From NCBI GenBank assembly GCA_032988165.1, contig JANTQF010000389.1, positions 1-31,670 on the forward strand: 31,670 nucleotides of DNA. The letters run 5' to 3'. The first letter of the stretch is position 1. Every line of letters begins with the position of its first letter. The notes beneath the pieces are model-generated. The model was not told where the DNA came from. It ran no database searches and worked only from the letters and a program-made list of their open reading frames with translations. A program made the position numbers and the translations under genes. Below are positions 21,726 through 30,627 of this stretch, piece after piece. The stretch comes from Emmonsiellopsis sp. PD_33 (taxonomy: Eukaryota > Ascomycota > Eurotiomycetes > Onygenales > Ajellomycetaceae).

Positions 21726-22736
21726 ATGGTTCAAGATGACCCATATACTGAAGAACCATATAAGTTAACTAGTAGGCAACTAGTCACCAACTAGTCACCA
21801 ACTAGTAGTAGAACTGATAATATATAGGGTACCTATTACTACTATATCTCTTTAGGGAAGACAGAGCTGAATCTTCCTGAGTAGGACTCTTAGATAAGTT
21901 TATTTTAAACTTACTTTGCATAACTATTACTAGTGGAAGATTAATGGCTGACTAATGAGCCACTAGTATAAGATCATTATTTATATTAGAGAAATCTTTT
22001 GTTAATTTTCTAGATGTGCACATATAGTAAGTTAACCTCCTCTATATTAACTGGTAATAAATTAATAGCTAACTAGTCAGTCTCCTTTCTCTACTACTAA
22101 TAACCTTCAAAAATATATCACCACTCATGATGAGGCTCTTGTTGAAGATGGGAGAAAAGAGGGTAAGATTATAATAATTAGAGTTAATTAGGCACTAAGT
22201 ATAGCTAGTATATTACTAGTAGGCTACTAGTTGCTAACTAGTAGCAGAGTTCTATACTGAGATTATAAAGAGATATGATGATAGAATTGCTGAGATAGCC
22301 TCTTAGAGATTATATACTTTAACTAGGTTAGTAGATACTTATATGGATATGTTCATACAAAAAAATGAGAAAGTAGTGAGTAATCTTCTATTAGTAGCTA
22401 ACTAGTTAGCTACTAGTATGCTAATTTATATAGTATAATATAAATAAGGTTAAGAAGTTCATATATGAGTATGATCTTCCTATTTCCTACTCAATCTATA
22501 AGATAACTAGTAATAATAAATGATATTTACTAACTAATGAGTAACTAGTAGCTAATTAGTACTAAATAGATTACTATAAGAACATTAATTAATACTTCTA
22601 TTACTTGCTCTTCTGTGCTACTATTTCAACTAGTGCCCAACTAGTTGTAGAGAATGATGATGAGGGGGAGGAGGAGGAAGAGAAGAAAGAGGAGGAGAAA
22701 AGAAAAAAGAAGAAAGAGGAGGAAGAGAAAGAGTAA
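21726..22736 (+). pseudogene. MULE accessory gene A (unknown family), RIP-damaged
   Basis: Plus-strand multi-exon gene at the left end of the element. It starts with the ATG at 21726 (MVQDDPYTEEPYK). Clear exons are 22244-22375 (44 codons with one TAG, containing EFYTEIIKRYDDRIAEIAS), 22434-22502 (YNINKVKKFIYEYDLPISYS plus IYK) and a last exon reaching the stop at 22734-22736 (TSAQLVVENDDEGEEEEEKK, then a long Lys/Glu tail). Introns such as 21764-21855 and 22376-22433 (GTGAGT to ATAG) contain the 11-bp repeat. The product was probably a small charged protein with a helical core. I recognise no domain. It is related to gene B and transcribed towards the transposase gene, like mudrB relative to mudrA in maize MuDR, though no sequence relationship to mudrB is claimed. 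Confidence 0.6.
21768..21806. repeat. Four-unit 11-bp array in intron 1 of accessory gene A
   Basis: ACTAGT starts at 21768, 21779, 21790 and 21801. The middle two units are identical (ACTAGTCACCA). Confidence 0.8.
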
Positions 22737-23403
22737 TTAATAACTAGCTGGTTACTAGTTAGATACTAGTTATTTTTTTCTGGAGCAGAGTTTTAGTGAC
22801 TAGTTTGTTACCAGTGGGATACTAGTGGGAGGTGTTTTGTTTTCTTTAATAGTAATAAGCAGTTTTTAGTTTTGCTTTTAATATAATATGTAGCCAGTGC
22901 ACTATTAGTAGGCTACTAGTTATAGATTGATTAAAGTTGAAAATTTTGCCAAGGTAAATTAGCTGGTAAGTAACTGCTGATCAACTAATAGCTAACTAGT
23001 AGACTACTAGTAGTTATATAGGTTAAAACTTAGTTTAATCTAAAAAGTATATTTAGTATTGATTCTTTTAAATATAATGAAGCTAATTTATAATAAATAT
23101 CTATATATGAGATGAATATTGAATAGTTTGATTATATATATATATATAGGTTAATTCATTTTATATATATATATGAAGGTTAATTACCTTCAGAAAATTT
23201 TTATAATAGAAAAATAGAATTAATATAATTTAGAAGGAAAAATAAAGTCTTTTTATTATAATATTTAAATATAGGCTGATAAGAGTTTATAATATTTCAA
23301 TTTTAAAAGAGATAGTACTAGTAGGCTACTAGTCACTAAGTAGTACTCTACTAGTAGATTATCAGTAGAGTCTGCATGATACTATCACAGAGAATCCTCA
23401 GTT

Positions 23404-23555
23404 AAAAAAAAAAAAAAAAAAAAAATCATTACTAGATTTAAATCTAGAGCTTCATTAGCATTTCTTGCTTTGAATCATCAGTTTTAACTTCTCTCAAAAC
23501 TAATGATTCAAAGCAGGAAATGCTAATTAACCACTAGACCATCAAACCCAGGTAA
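23404..23555 (-). other. tRNA-Gln-like Pol III unit with 31-bp hairpin and T22 tract
   Basis: Read on the minus strand: GGTTTGATGGTCTAGTGG (a good tRNA box A, TGGTCTAGTGG), then CTTTGAA resembling a Gln (TTG) anticodon loop, then a long inverted repeat, then GATTTAAATCT, which differs from a box B only by RIP-type transitions, and finally 22 T (22 A on the plus strand, 23404-23425), a Pol III terminator. The arms 23455-23485 and 23496-23526 pair at 29 of 31 positions around a 10-nt loop. The anticodon stem itself does not pair normally, so this is not a working tRNA. It could be a tRNA-derived SINE or an inverted duplication of a tRNA piece. Confidence 0.45.
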
Positions 23556-23724
23556 TGACAGTTAGTTCTTATCATATAGTATATTTTAAGAGCTTAGACT
23601 TAGTATGACTAGTCAATTAGTAGCCCACTAGTTAGCTACTAGTAGTAGGCTACTTAGCTCATCTCATACTTAGCTAGTACTGCACTGGGTATTACCTAAT
23701 CCTCCTCAGTATCTTACTAGTTAT

Positions 23725-24880
23725 ATAACCTTACTTAAAAAGATACTAATTAAAATGATTATTTTAACCTCTGAAGCTTCCTATTTCTTTTAATTCTCTT
23801 TTCTACATGACTTTGATTTAATCATAGCAGATCAACTTATAAGACATGTATGTATTACTAGTCTATAACTAGTTAGAGATTAGTGTAATACTAATAGCTC
23901 ACTAGTTAGCATACTAATACTACCTTACTATTAGTAAGAAGGAGTTGCCTCTACCAAAATAAAAGAAGAAGATTTGATACTACTCTCTTAACTACTATTT
24001 AAATTACTAACTGCTCATCAGTAAGATACTAATTCTCCACTAATCACTAATCAATCCACATGTTGAGGAAGCCTTCTATTATTAGCCTGTATGTTTTAAT
24101 ATTATAAGATATTATCACTAATTTTCCATTAGTAGCTAATTAGTTACATTCAGATCAAGATGATCATAAATAACCTCTATAAGTATATTTATAAGTATGA
24201 AGGCATAAACATTGAAAATGCAGAACATAAAGGTAGAATAAGCTATAATCATGTAGATGCTACTTTAAGTAAGTTTATTACTTAGTGAGTAATAATATAC
24301 TGATTACTGACTAGTCCAAGCTTTCTATAAAAAGATTATGAGTGCTTATGAGAGTAAGGATGTGGAGATGACTAGTACTATATTAGTTACTAATTCTACA
24401 AGTAATAATATGAATGAGGTAGATGGTAGTGAGGAGATAAAAGAGACTAATAGTAAGAGGAAAATAGAGGATGATGTTAAGATCAAGTAAGAATTACTTA
24501 ACCTACTAATATGAAAGAATAGTAAAAATGTGAGTAATGCTCTACTAGTAGCCTACTAGTAGTATATTAGTAGCTAACTATCTTTAGTATAATATCACTG
24601 AGGTTAAGAGGATTATTTGTGAGCACAATCTTCCAATCCTATATAATAAGTATGCTCAGACTGAAAATAACAAGTAATATTAGACTCTTATTAGTATATC
24701 ATTAGTTACTAACTAGTCATCATCCTAGCTTGTTGTAATAAATTGAAGGTATATGTATATTAGACTCTCTTTATTATGACTAATAGTGAGCTAATTGTCA
24801 TTGAGAAGGGTAGTGAGAAAGATGGCAAAGACAAGGAAGATAGTAAAGATAAGAAAGAAGATAGAGAGAGTAATATCTAA
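23725..24880 (+). pseudogene. MULE accessory gene B, paralogue of gene A
   Basis: Second plus-strand multi-exon gene in the element; the start is unclear. Open exon segments are about 23725-23847 (41 codons, ending FDLIIADQLIRH), about 24150-24270 (NNLYKYIYKYEGINIE region), about 24310-24489 (FYKKIMSAYESKDVEMTSTI then a Glu/Lys-rich part), 24588-24674 (YNITEVKRIICEHNLPILYN plus nine residues) and the last exon to TAA at 24878-24880 (TNSELIVIEKGSEKDGKDKE...). The 24588 exon aligns with the 22434 exon of gene A (YNI..VK..I.E..LPI.Y), and both end in TS/N-x-x-L-x-V followed by a charged tail. So A and B are ancient duplicates. Fewer stops are visible than in gene A or the transposase. Function unknown. 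Confidence 0.5.
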
Positions 24881-26940
24881 TTAGTAGTCTATTAGTACAT
24901 CACTGGTGGCAAGTCTATAGATTAAATCATCTTTATTTCTTATTACTTCTAATTATACTGTATAATGCCCTAGGAGATAAGTAAATAATTATTTAGTATA
25001 ATACTCACTATTTACTAATTACTCACTAGCAGCTAACCAGTAAGCTACTAGTAGAATATGAACTGTTGCTCTTACTACTGCAGCTTTAGTTGCATGTAAT
25101 GATTATTAATCTCTATTTACTTAATCTTAGCTACCTTATATTTTAGCTTTATTTCCTCACTTTTCAGTCTGATTTCCTCATTTCTAAGGGCAATCTCTCT
25201 TTCCTGCTGCTGAATGTCCTGGAAATTTACAGAGATAGCCCTTTAGAGTAATATAATAGAGGTTTGAGTATTAGTATTCTACTAGTTAGCTATCAGTGTA
25301 ATTCCTATTTGACTCATTATACTTACCTTAGTGCTGAGCTACTCTCATGTTGAGTACCTGATATTATAATAGATAGAGGTCTCATAGGAGAGCTAGAAGG
25401 GACATCATTACTAATATAATAATTAGTTAGCTGCTAGTAACTCATTAATTAGCCATACTAAAACCTTATCTTTTAGCTGAGCTAGATCCACAGCTATCTG
25501 GTAATACTACTGTAAGAGTACATTGAGGACTACTATGCTAGCTAGACTGATGAAATCTATTTATAAAGTTAGTACTAATTATTTATTAGTTTTCAACCAG
25601 TTAAGACTTACTCTGAGGTGAGATTTCTTTACTGAGAGTTAGAGCAATTTCATATATTCCTAGAGAAAGTTAACTGATCTAATATTATCTGATTATTATT
25701 CTCTTATTACTGACATTTTCACTCATCTACTACTAGTCAGCCACTGATGCACCACTAGTGGGCCCAATAATTATACCTCTTTAAAGACTATTAAAGTACC
25801 TCTAACTTAGTATAACTATCTGTTGATTATAAGCAAGGCTAAATTCATTATGAGCTTTCATTTGATTAACATCACATCAGTTCAGTGTTTGCCTACTAGT
25901 AGCAGGGTAGTCAGTCATCAGTGTTATACTAGTTATACTTTACTGATTACTTACTGGAGGATGGTCTTAAAAATAGATCCATATTAACCCTATATTAAGA
26001 ACTTATTATGAGTCTGTTCAACTGCATTGGTATGATTCTGTATCTCCTTATAAATTGCAGGAGCTATTAGAGAGTAATTAACATTAATATTAGCTATAAT
26101 AACTGATTGCTTTTTATATTATGCCCAATCAATAACTTGTTGATTTAGCTCATTCCCTATGGAGTAATTAATGGCAGACTAGTGAAGGGATAATAGGCTA
26201 CTAATGAGTAACTAGCTACCTACTAGTTAACTTATAAATCAGTAGGTCATAAAGATATATATACTCTTTCTGAGTTTAATAGGTAAGAAGGACCATCATC
26301 TAGCCATGAAGAAAAGCATTAGTTACACTGATGCTAATAATCTTATTAATTTCCTATAGTATATAAATATAGTAGAAGATTATGATGTTTTGTAAGTACT
26401 ATAACCATCTATAATGCTTAGGATTTAGAATATCCATTACTTGCCTAAGCCCTGACTGATTAGCTATTAGTCACACACTGATAGACTACCAGTAAGAAAT
26501 ATACCTAACATTTACTTTATATTTATATTTATTATAATTACCTATACCCCATCCTCATGTATATAGTGGAAGTGAACATCAACCCCTATAACATCTTTAA
26601 TTAAGATAAATATATAAGTAAAGAGTTACTTATACATTAAAGATGTTTCTGTGTTAATAATAACATGGAGAAGAGTGAAGACTAGTCAGGCAGTAGTCAG
26701 CTACTAGTAGGTAATTAGTATGTAGGTAGTTTCAACCTACTTTTATCATACTCTAGTAGTATTATGGCAAACATAACCTCATTGATATACTGTTCACAGA
26801 TCCACTTGAATGATATATCAATCTTAAATGATTTTAATACAGTTAGAACTTTAAGCTATTCTTTAAATGTATAGAAAATTATAAAATTGCCATCCTCCAT
26901 ATGAATCTGCTGAATATATGACTGGATAAACATTAGCTTA

Positions 26941-27002
26941 CTAATCTTTCACTAGTAACTCATTAGTATACTATTAGTAGCCTACTAGTTAACAACTAGT
27001 AC
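26941..27002 (-). repeat. 62-nt intron composed of five 11-bp units
   Basis: Intron between transposase exons ending 27003 and starting 26940. Donor GTACTAG, acceptor GATTAG. Plus-strand hexamers ACTAGT/ATTAGT start at 26951, 26962, 26973, 26984 and 26995, exactly 11 bp apart. The unit is ACTAGT plus five variable bases. Confidence 0.75.
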
Positions 27003-27763
27003 TTATATCTTCATCTTGCTGATCAAGCTAGTACTAGAATATTACTCTAGTAAAATCACATTCTTCAGGAAAGTTAAATAGTCTTTCTTTATATATAATA
27101 GCACTAATGCTATTCATATTCACTAGACTTATATGAATCTGGGTAAAGGTATTAGCCCCATGTCTTTGACATAGTTCTTTAACCTGAGATGACTTTAGAA
27201 AGTATACTAGATATATAAATATTAATAACTCACTAGTTGTTGAGTAATAAGGCACTAGTGACCTACTAGTCATCAAATCTGGATCATTTATTTAATAAAC
27301 TATATGAGTGATATCCCATTTGATGTCATCTGAAATCCATACTGATGAGAGTAATACATATTTATATATTCCCTGTAATTACAAGGTAATATATGGTGTA
27401 TTCTGAATGTTTAGTGGGATAAGAAAGTCATATTAAACATCACATTCTTAATGTATTAATTTACCCTGTTCTTAAAGGTAATTAATAGCTATATCCACTA
27501 GTTAGTTACTAATTAGCTACTAGTAGGCTACTAATGAGAACTTACCATAATGACCCTATTAACTACTTTTTAAGAAGAAGATGCTATAGTGCTCAGCTTC
27601 AATATTCAACTCATTTTGAATAAGCTTTCTTAGATAGCTTGAATCTACTTGTAATGTTACTGAGAGAATAGTATAGAAATATTTGATATCTTCTAGTATA
27701 TAATTAATATAGTAAATGTAGGGATGGTAAATGCCAGCAACATCCTAAAAGTAATTAGCCTCT

Positions 27764-27807
27764 GACTAGTAAGGCACTGATGGCCCACTAGTAGACTACC
27801 AGTGAAC
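27764..27807. repeat. Least decayed 11-bp array, with CACTGATGGCC and TACCAGTGAAC units
   Basis: Four consecutive 11-mers: GACTAGTAAGG, CACTGATGGCC, CACTAGTAGAC, TACCAGTGAAC. The GC-richer variants suggest that the ancestral unit was CACTGGT-like, and that the common ACTAGT form is what RIP leaves after changing CA to TA on either strand. Confidence 0.65.
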
Positions 27808-28228
27808 TGCTACTTAGTGTACTACTTACTAGCCTTAAGAATAGTTATCAGTCAGGTTTATATAATAGCTGTGCCTCATCACCACATGTATGATAACTAC
27901 TCTATAATAGGTTAAACTATCATTTTATATCATAATATTTACTAGTCATTAATTAGTAGCTCACTAGTCACAGAGTAATAATAACCTACTTAATAGTAGA
28001 TTAGATTGATAACTCTACTCTATCTGATCATACTATCTACTAGAGCTCTAATAAGGCTCTTCATATATTCTCATCAACCTTAGTATGATAGAAGTTTTAA
28101 AGATCTAGAGCAAGATATTTATAGATCTAAATTTCAGTGTAATAATACTAATATCACTTAACATCTATTTAAAGATATAGGGAATATGATTCTTTTTCTG
28201 GGTGAATGCACACTTTTCCATATTACAT

Positions 28229-28291
28229 CTATAATAATTAGTATATGACTAGTGAGCTACTAGTAGACTACTAGTAGAATACTAGTACTAC
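28229..28291 (-). repeat. 63-nt intron containing four 11-bp units
   Basis: ACTAGT begins at 28248, 28259, 28270 and 28281, exactly 11 bp apart, between two open transposase exons. Ends on the minus strand are GTAGTA and TTATAG. Confidence 0.7.
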
Positions 28292-28679
28292 TTATTATAT
28301 TTCACAGCTTCTAGATATCCTCAGGATTGAGAGAGTTAATATAAATAATATATATATATTCATTCTCTAATATCTCTAGATATTCAGAGATATAATTCAC
28401 ATATTGAATATACTGGGTTTTTAGAATGATGGTGGTAGTTGCATTCAACAGGATGATCAGATTATATACAGGCTAACTAATTAATAACTAGTTAACTATC
28501 AGTAGATAACTAGTAATTCATACCTCATTTTTTTCAACATGCTATGCATGATCATCATGTAGAGCTTATTACTCAACATCAAACTCTAGCTGATTTACTA
28601 TATCTATAGAAATAGCTCTATCAGGGTTCTTCATTTTAGTTGAAATTTTTCTGGGTCATAAAATGTTTGAAGATGAGAA

Positions 28680-28787
28680 AAAAAAAGATGAGCTGACCAT
28701 TTAATTTACACTAAAAATAGTCAGTTAACTGACCTCACCTAGTGTGGTCAGCTGACTGATTCTGATGGTCAGTTGAACTGTAACCTG
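28680..28787 (-). repeat. Right terminal inverted repeat of the MULE
   Basis: Inverted match to 21495-21600. It contains GGTCAGCTGACT (28746-28757) and the perfect palindrome GTCAGTTAACTGAC (28720-28733), which correspond to the two palindromes of the left end after RIP-type changes. The transposase ATG lies only about 150 bp inside this end. Confidence 0.85.
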
Positions 28788-28796
28788 GCATCTGGC
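28788..28796 (+). repeat. Right 9-bp target-site duplication of the MULE
   Basis: GCATCTGGC, identical to 21486-21494. Confidence 0.85.
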
Positions 28797-29150
28797 TGCC
28801 CTAATTAATAAATAAATGAGCATTTAATAATCTATCTCCTCAGACTCCATACATTAGCCTCATTGTCGTCGTCATCCATAGTAGGCAGCGACCCACGTGA
28901 CTCCATTTCGGGCGGCCCAAAGCGGATAGTTTGTCCGATGCCAGCTGAAACTCGGCGTGTCTTGGTGCTTGGCTGTCAGCTTCAACATCAACAAGACATC
29001 AACCTCCATCCATCCCATCAACGAACCGTCTTCCATTCCCGCCGCTGACGGTGTTTGCTCCGTCTCCTGTCCTGTCGCCTCCCTCACCAGTCTCCCACTT
29101 TCGCCGCTGTTATATTGGCCGTTGCCGGAAGCTCCGGGCCACCCGCTATC
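28797..29150. promoter_or_regulatory. Upstream region of the BAR-domain gene
   Basis: About 350 bp of host sequence between the transposon and the BAR gene ATG, with CACGTG near 28895 (an E-box-like site). The element therefore inserted close upstream of an apparently intact gene. Open frames on both strands here have no recognisable content. Confidence 0.45.
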
Positions 29151-30627
29151 ATGGATAAAGTACAAGCCTTTGGGAAGAACTTTAGGTATATCGCATCTAT
29201 CTCGACACTCCATACCTCTCTATATACCCCCATCTCCACAGTCAACGATTCTCTCCCTTTGAGAGCCTCCATCTGATTACTTGGCGCATTGCCATATCCA
29301 CGTAGTGCGACGTTTACCCCTTTCGCCGCCCGGACCCAGCAATATGTGAAGGAACAGCTCGGCCAGGCGGATGAAAAGGTATGCAATTTGACAATACAAC
29401 TTCAGCTTCCAGCGACCATTACTATGGGTGTCTTGTCTGCAAAGCTCCGGGTATAATGGCAGAGCTAACGTGCCGAACTATCTATTAGACACAACTTCCC
29501 GATGAGTATATCGAGCTCGAGAAGCGCGTGGATGCTTTGAAGCTGGTGCATCAGAAGCTCCTGCAGGTTACGTATGTTCCCACGACTCCGCCCTCGAATC
29601 AAGTTACATTCCAGCGTCACTTGGGCCTATAATTGGCCCCCGCTATTCTTATAACGGCCCGAAATACAACTTATGCTAATGCGATACTCCGCCCCCTAGC
29701 TCCCAATACTCCAACGAGGCATACGACTACCCCCCCAATATTCGCGAGTCGTTCAACGACCTGGGTCGCACCATCAACGAGAAAGTCCAGCTTCTCTCCC
29801 ACGCTACCTCCCCCGCCGAAGCCCAGGCTGCCCTGACCGCTCCCCCCTCCGCCAAACCCCAGCCCAAGACCTTCAGCCATGCCATCGCCCGCTCCTCCCT
29901 CGCCGGTTCGCAGCTGATCGCCCAGAACCATGGCAGCGGATCCGAAGATCCCCTCGCTATCGGGCTGGAGAAGTACGCGCTTGCCTCCGAGAAGGTCGGA
30001 GAGGCGCGGCTTGCCCAAGATGCGCAGATCCAAAGCCGGTTCCTGGCCGGATGGAACACCACTTTGAACACCAACCTGATGTTCGCGACTAAGGCCCGCA
30101 AGAATGTCGAGAACTCGAGATTGATGCTTGACTCGATCAAGGCTAGCAAGGGCGCTACGAAGGGCGATCTCGATCATCTGAGTGAGGAAGATCGTGCTGA
30201 GATCGAGCAGGCAGAGGATGAGTTTGTTGGACAGACCGAGGAGGCCGTTGGCGTTATGAAGAATGTAAAGGCGCATGTTTTCTCCCTCATTCGTCGAAAT
30301 ATGTTGACTGACAGTCCTAGGTCCTCGATACCCCTGAACCCCTCCGAAACTTGGCAGATTTGATTGCTGCCCAGCTCGAGTATCACAAGAAGGCATACGA
30401 GATCCTCAGCGAGCTCGCCCCGGTCGTCGACGGACTCCAAGTCGAACAGGAGGTCCGTATAAATATCCAACTTTCTTCGCAACCAGCAGAAACTTCTCCC
30501 CCCCCTTCCCTGTCATGCCCCCTTGATTAAAAGCTTACCCTTCCGATACAGAGTACATTCAACTAACTAAACCCCTTGCCCGGAAAAACAACAGGCTAGC
30601 TACCGCAAAAGCCGAGAAGGAGCGTAA
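29151..30627 (+). CDS. BAR-domain protein, Gvp36-like
   Basis: Membrane-curvature protein resembling yeast Gvp36 and acting in Golgi/vesicle and endocytic traffic. Six exons are inferred: 29151-29185, 29306-29378, 29489-29571, 29700-30264, 30321-30452 and 30595-30627. All introns are GT-AG (donors GTATAT, GTATGC, GTATGT, GTAAAG, GTCCGT) and the frame is kept throughout, giving 306 aa. The N-terminus MDKVQAFGKNFSATFTPFAA is amphipathic, followed by RTQQYVKEQLGQADEKTQLP, the typical start of this family. Long charged helices include LPDEYIELEKRVDALKLVHQ, the central part with EKVGEARLAQDAQI and TKARKNVENSRLMLDSIKA, and the last helix LIAAQLEYHKKAYEILSELA. No SH3 domain is visible. The last intron (142 nt) and the 10-residue terminal exon are the least certain. 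Confidence 0.88.

Larger units (their letters stand above)
25117..28634 (-). pseudogene. Many-exon MULE transposase, RIP-inactivated
   Basis: Starts MKNPDRAISIDIVNQL at 28634. Open exons include about 28472-28292 (62 codons), about 28228-27985 (starting CNMEKCAFTQKKN), 27744-27546, 27465-27270, 27276-27003 (RHGANTFTQIHISLVNM), 26940-26739 (MEDGNFIIFYTF, then FKIDISFKW, the first-Asp region), about 26690-26500 (VFTLLHVI...DVHFHYIHEDG), about 26450-26230 and about 26180-25960. The last contains IQNHTNAVEQTHNKF, the conserved C-terminal Glu region of MULE transposases. The C-terminus is coiled coil (FQDIQQQEREIALRNEEIRL) ending with TAA at 25119-25117. The expected second Asp region after HEDG reads VIIINININI, suggesting Asp-to-Asn change. 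About ten introns contain 11-bp repeat units. Stops are TAG/TAA/TGA at former Gln/Trp codons. Confidence 0.75.
21495..28787. mobile_element. Complete but RIP-degraded 7.3-kb Mutator-like element (MULE)
   Basis: 7293 bp, strongly AT-rich, bounded by a perfect 9-bp direct repeat and by inverted ends. The outer ends, read inward, are GAGCATACAGTTCA and CAGGTTACAGTTCA, and the match continues to about 62 bp with few differences, then again at AAATGGTCAG about 95-100 bp in. It carries a multi-exon MULE transposase on the minus strand (28634-25117), two related accessory genes on the plus strand (21726-22736 and about 23725-24880), a tRNA-like hairpin unit (23404-23555) and an 11-bp phased repeat throughout its non-coding parts. 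The coding exons have many TAG/TAA/TGA codons from C-to-T and G-to-A change, so the copy is dead. Removing the element and one duplication leaves a continuous host sequence, GGCTGCATCTGGCTGCCC. Confidence 0.9.

Noticed and set aside
21495..28787. Starship-type giant element or Crypton
   Set aside because: No tyrosine-recombinase captain recognised; inverted ends with a 9-bp target duplication and the HTN-x-x-E-x-x-H region fit a MULE instead.
21495..28787. CRISPR-like array from the repeated ACTAGT strings
   Set aside because: The unit is 11 bp with no unique spacers, and the genome is fungal.
29671..30396. 241-codon minus-strand open frame
   Set aside because: Antisense to the main exon of the BAR-domain gene; Gly-rich stretch is the reverse of a Pro/Ala-rich linker.
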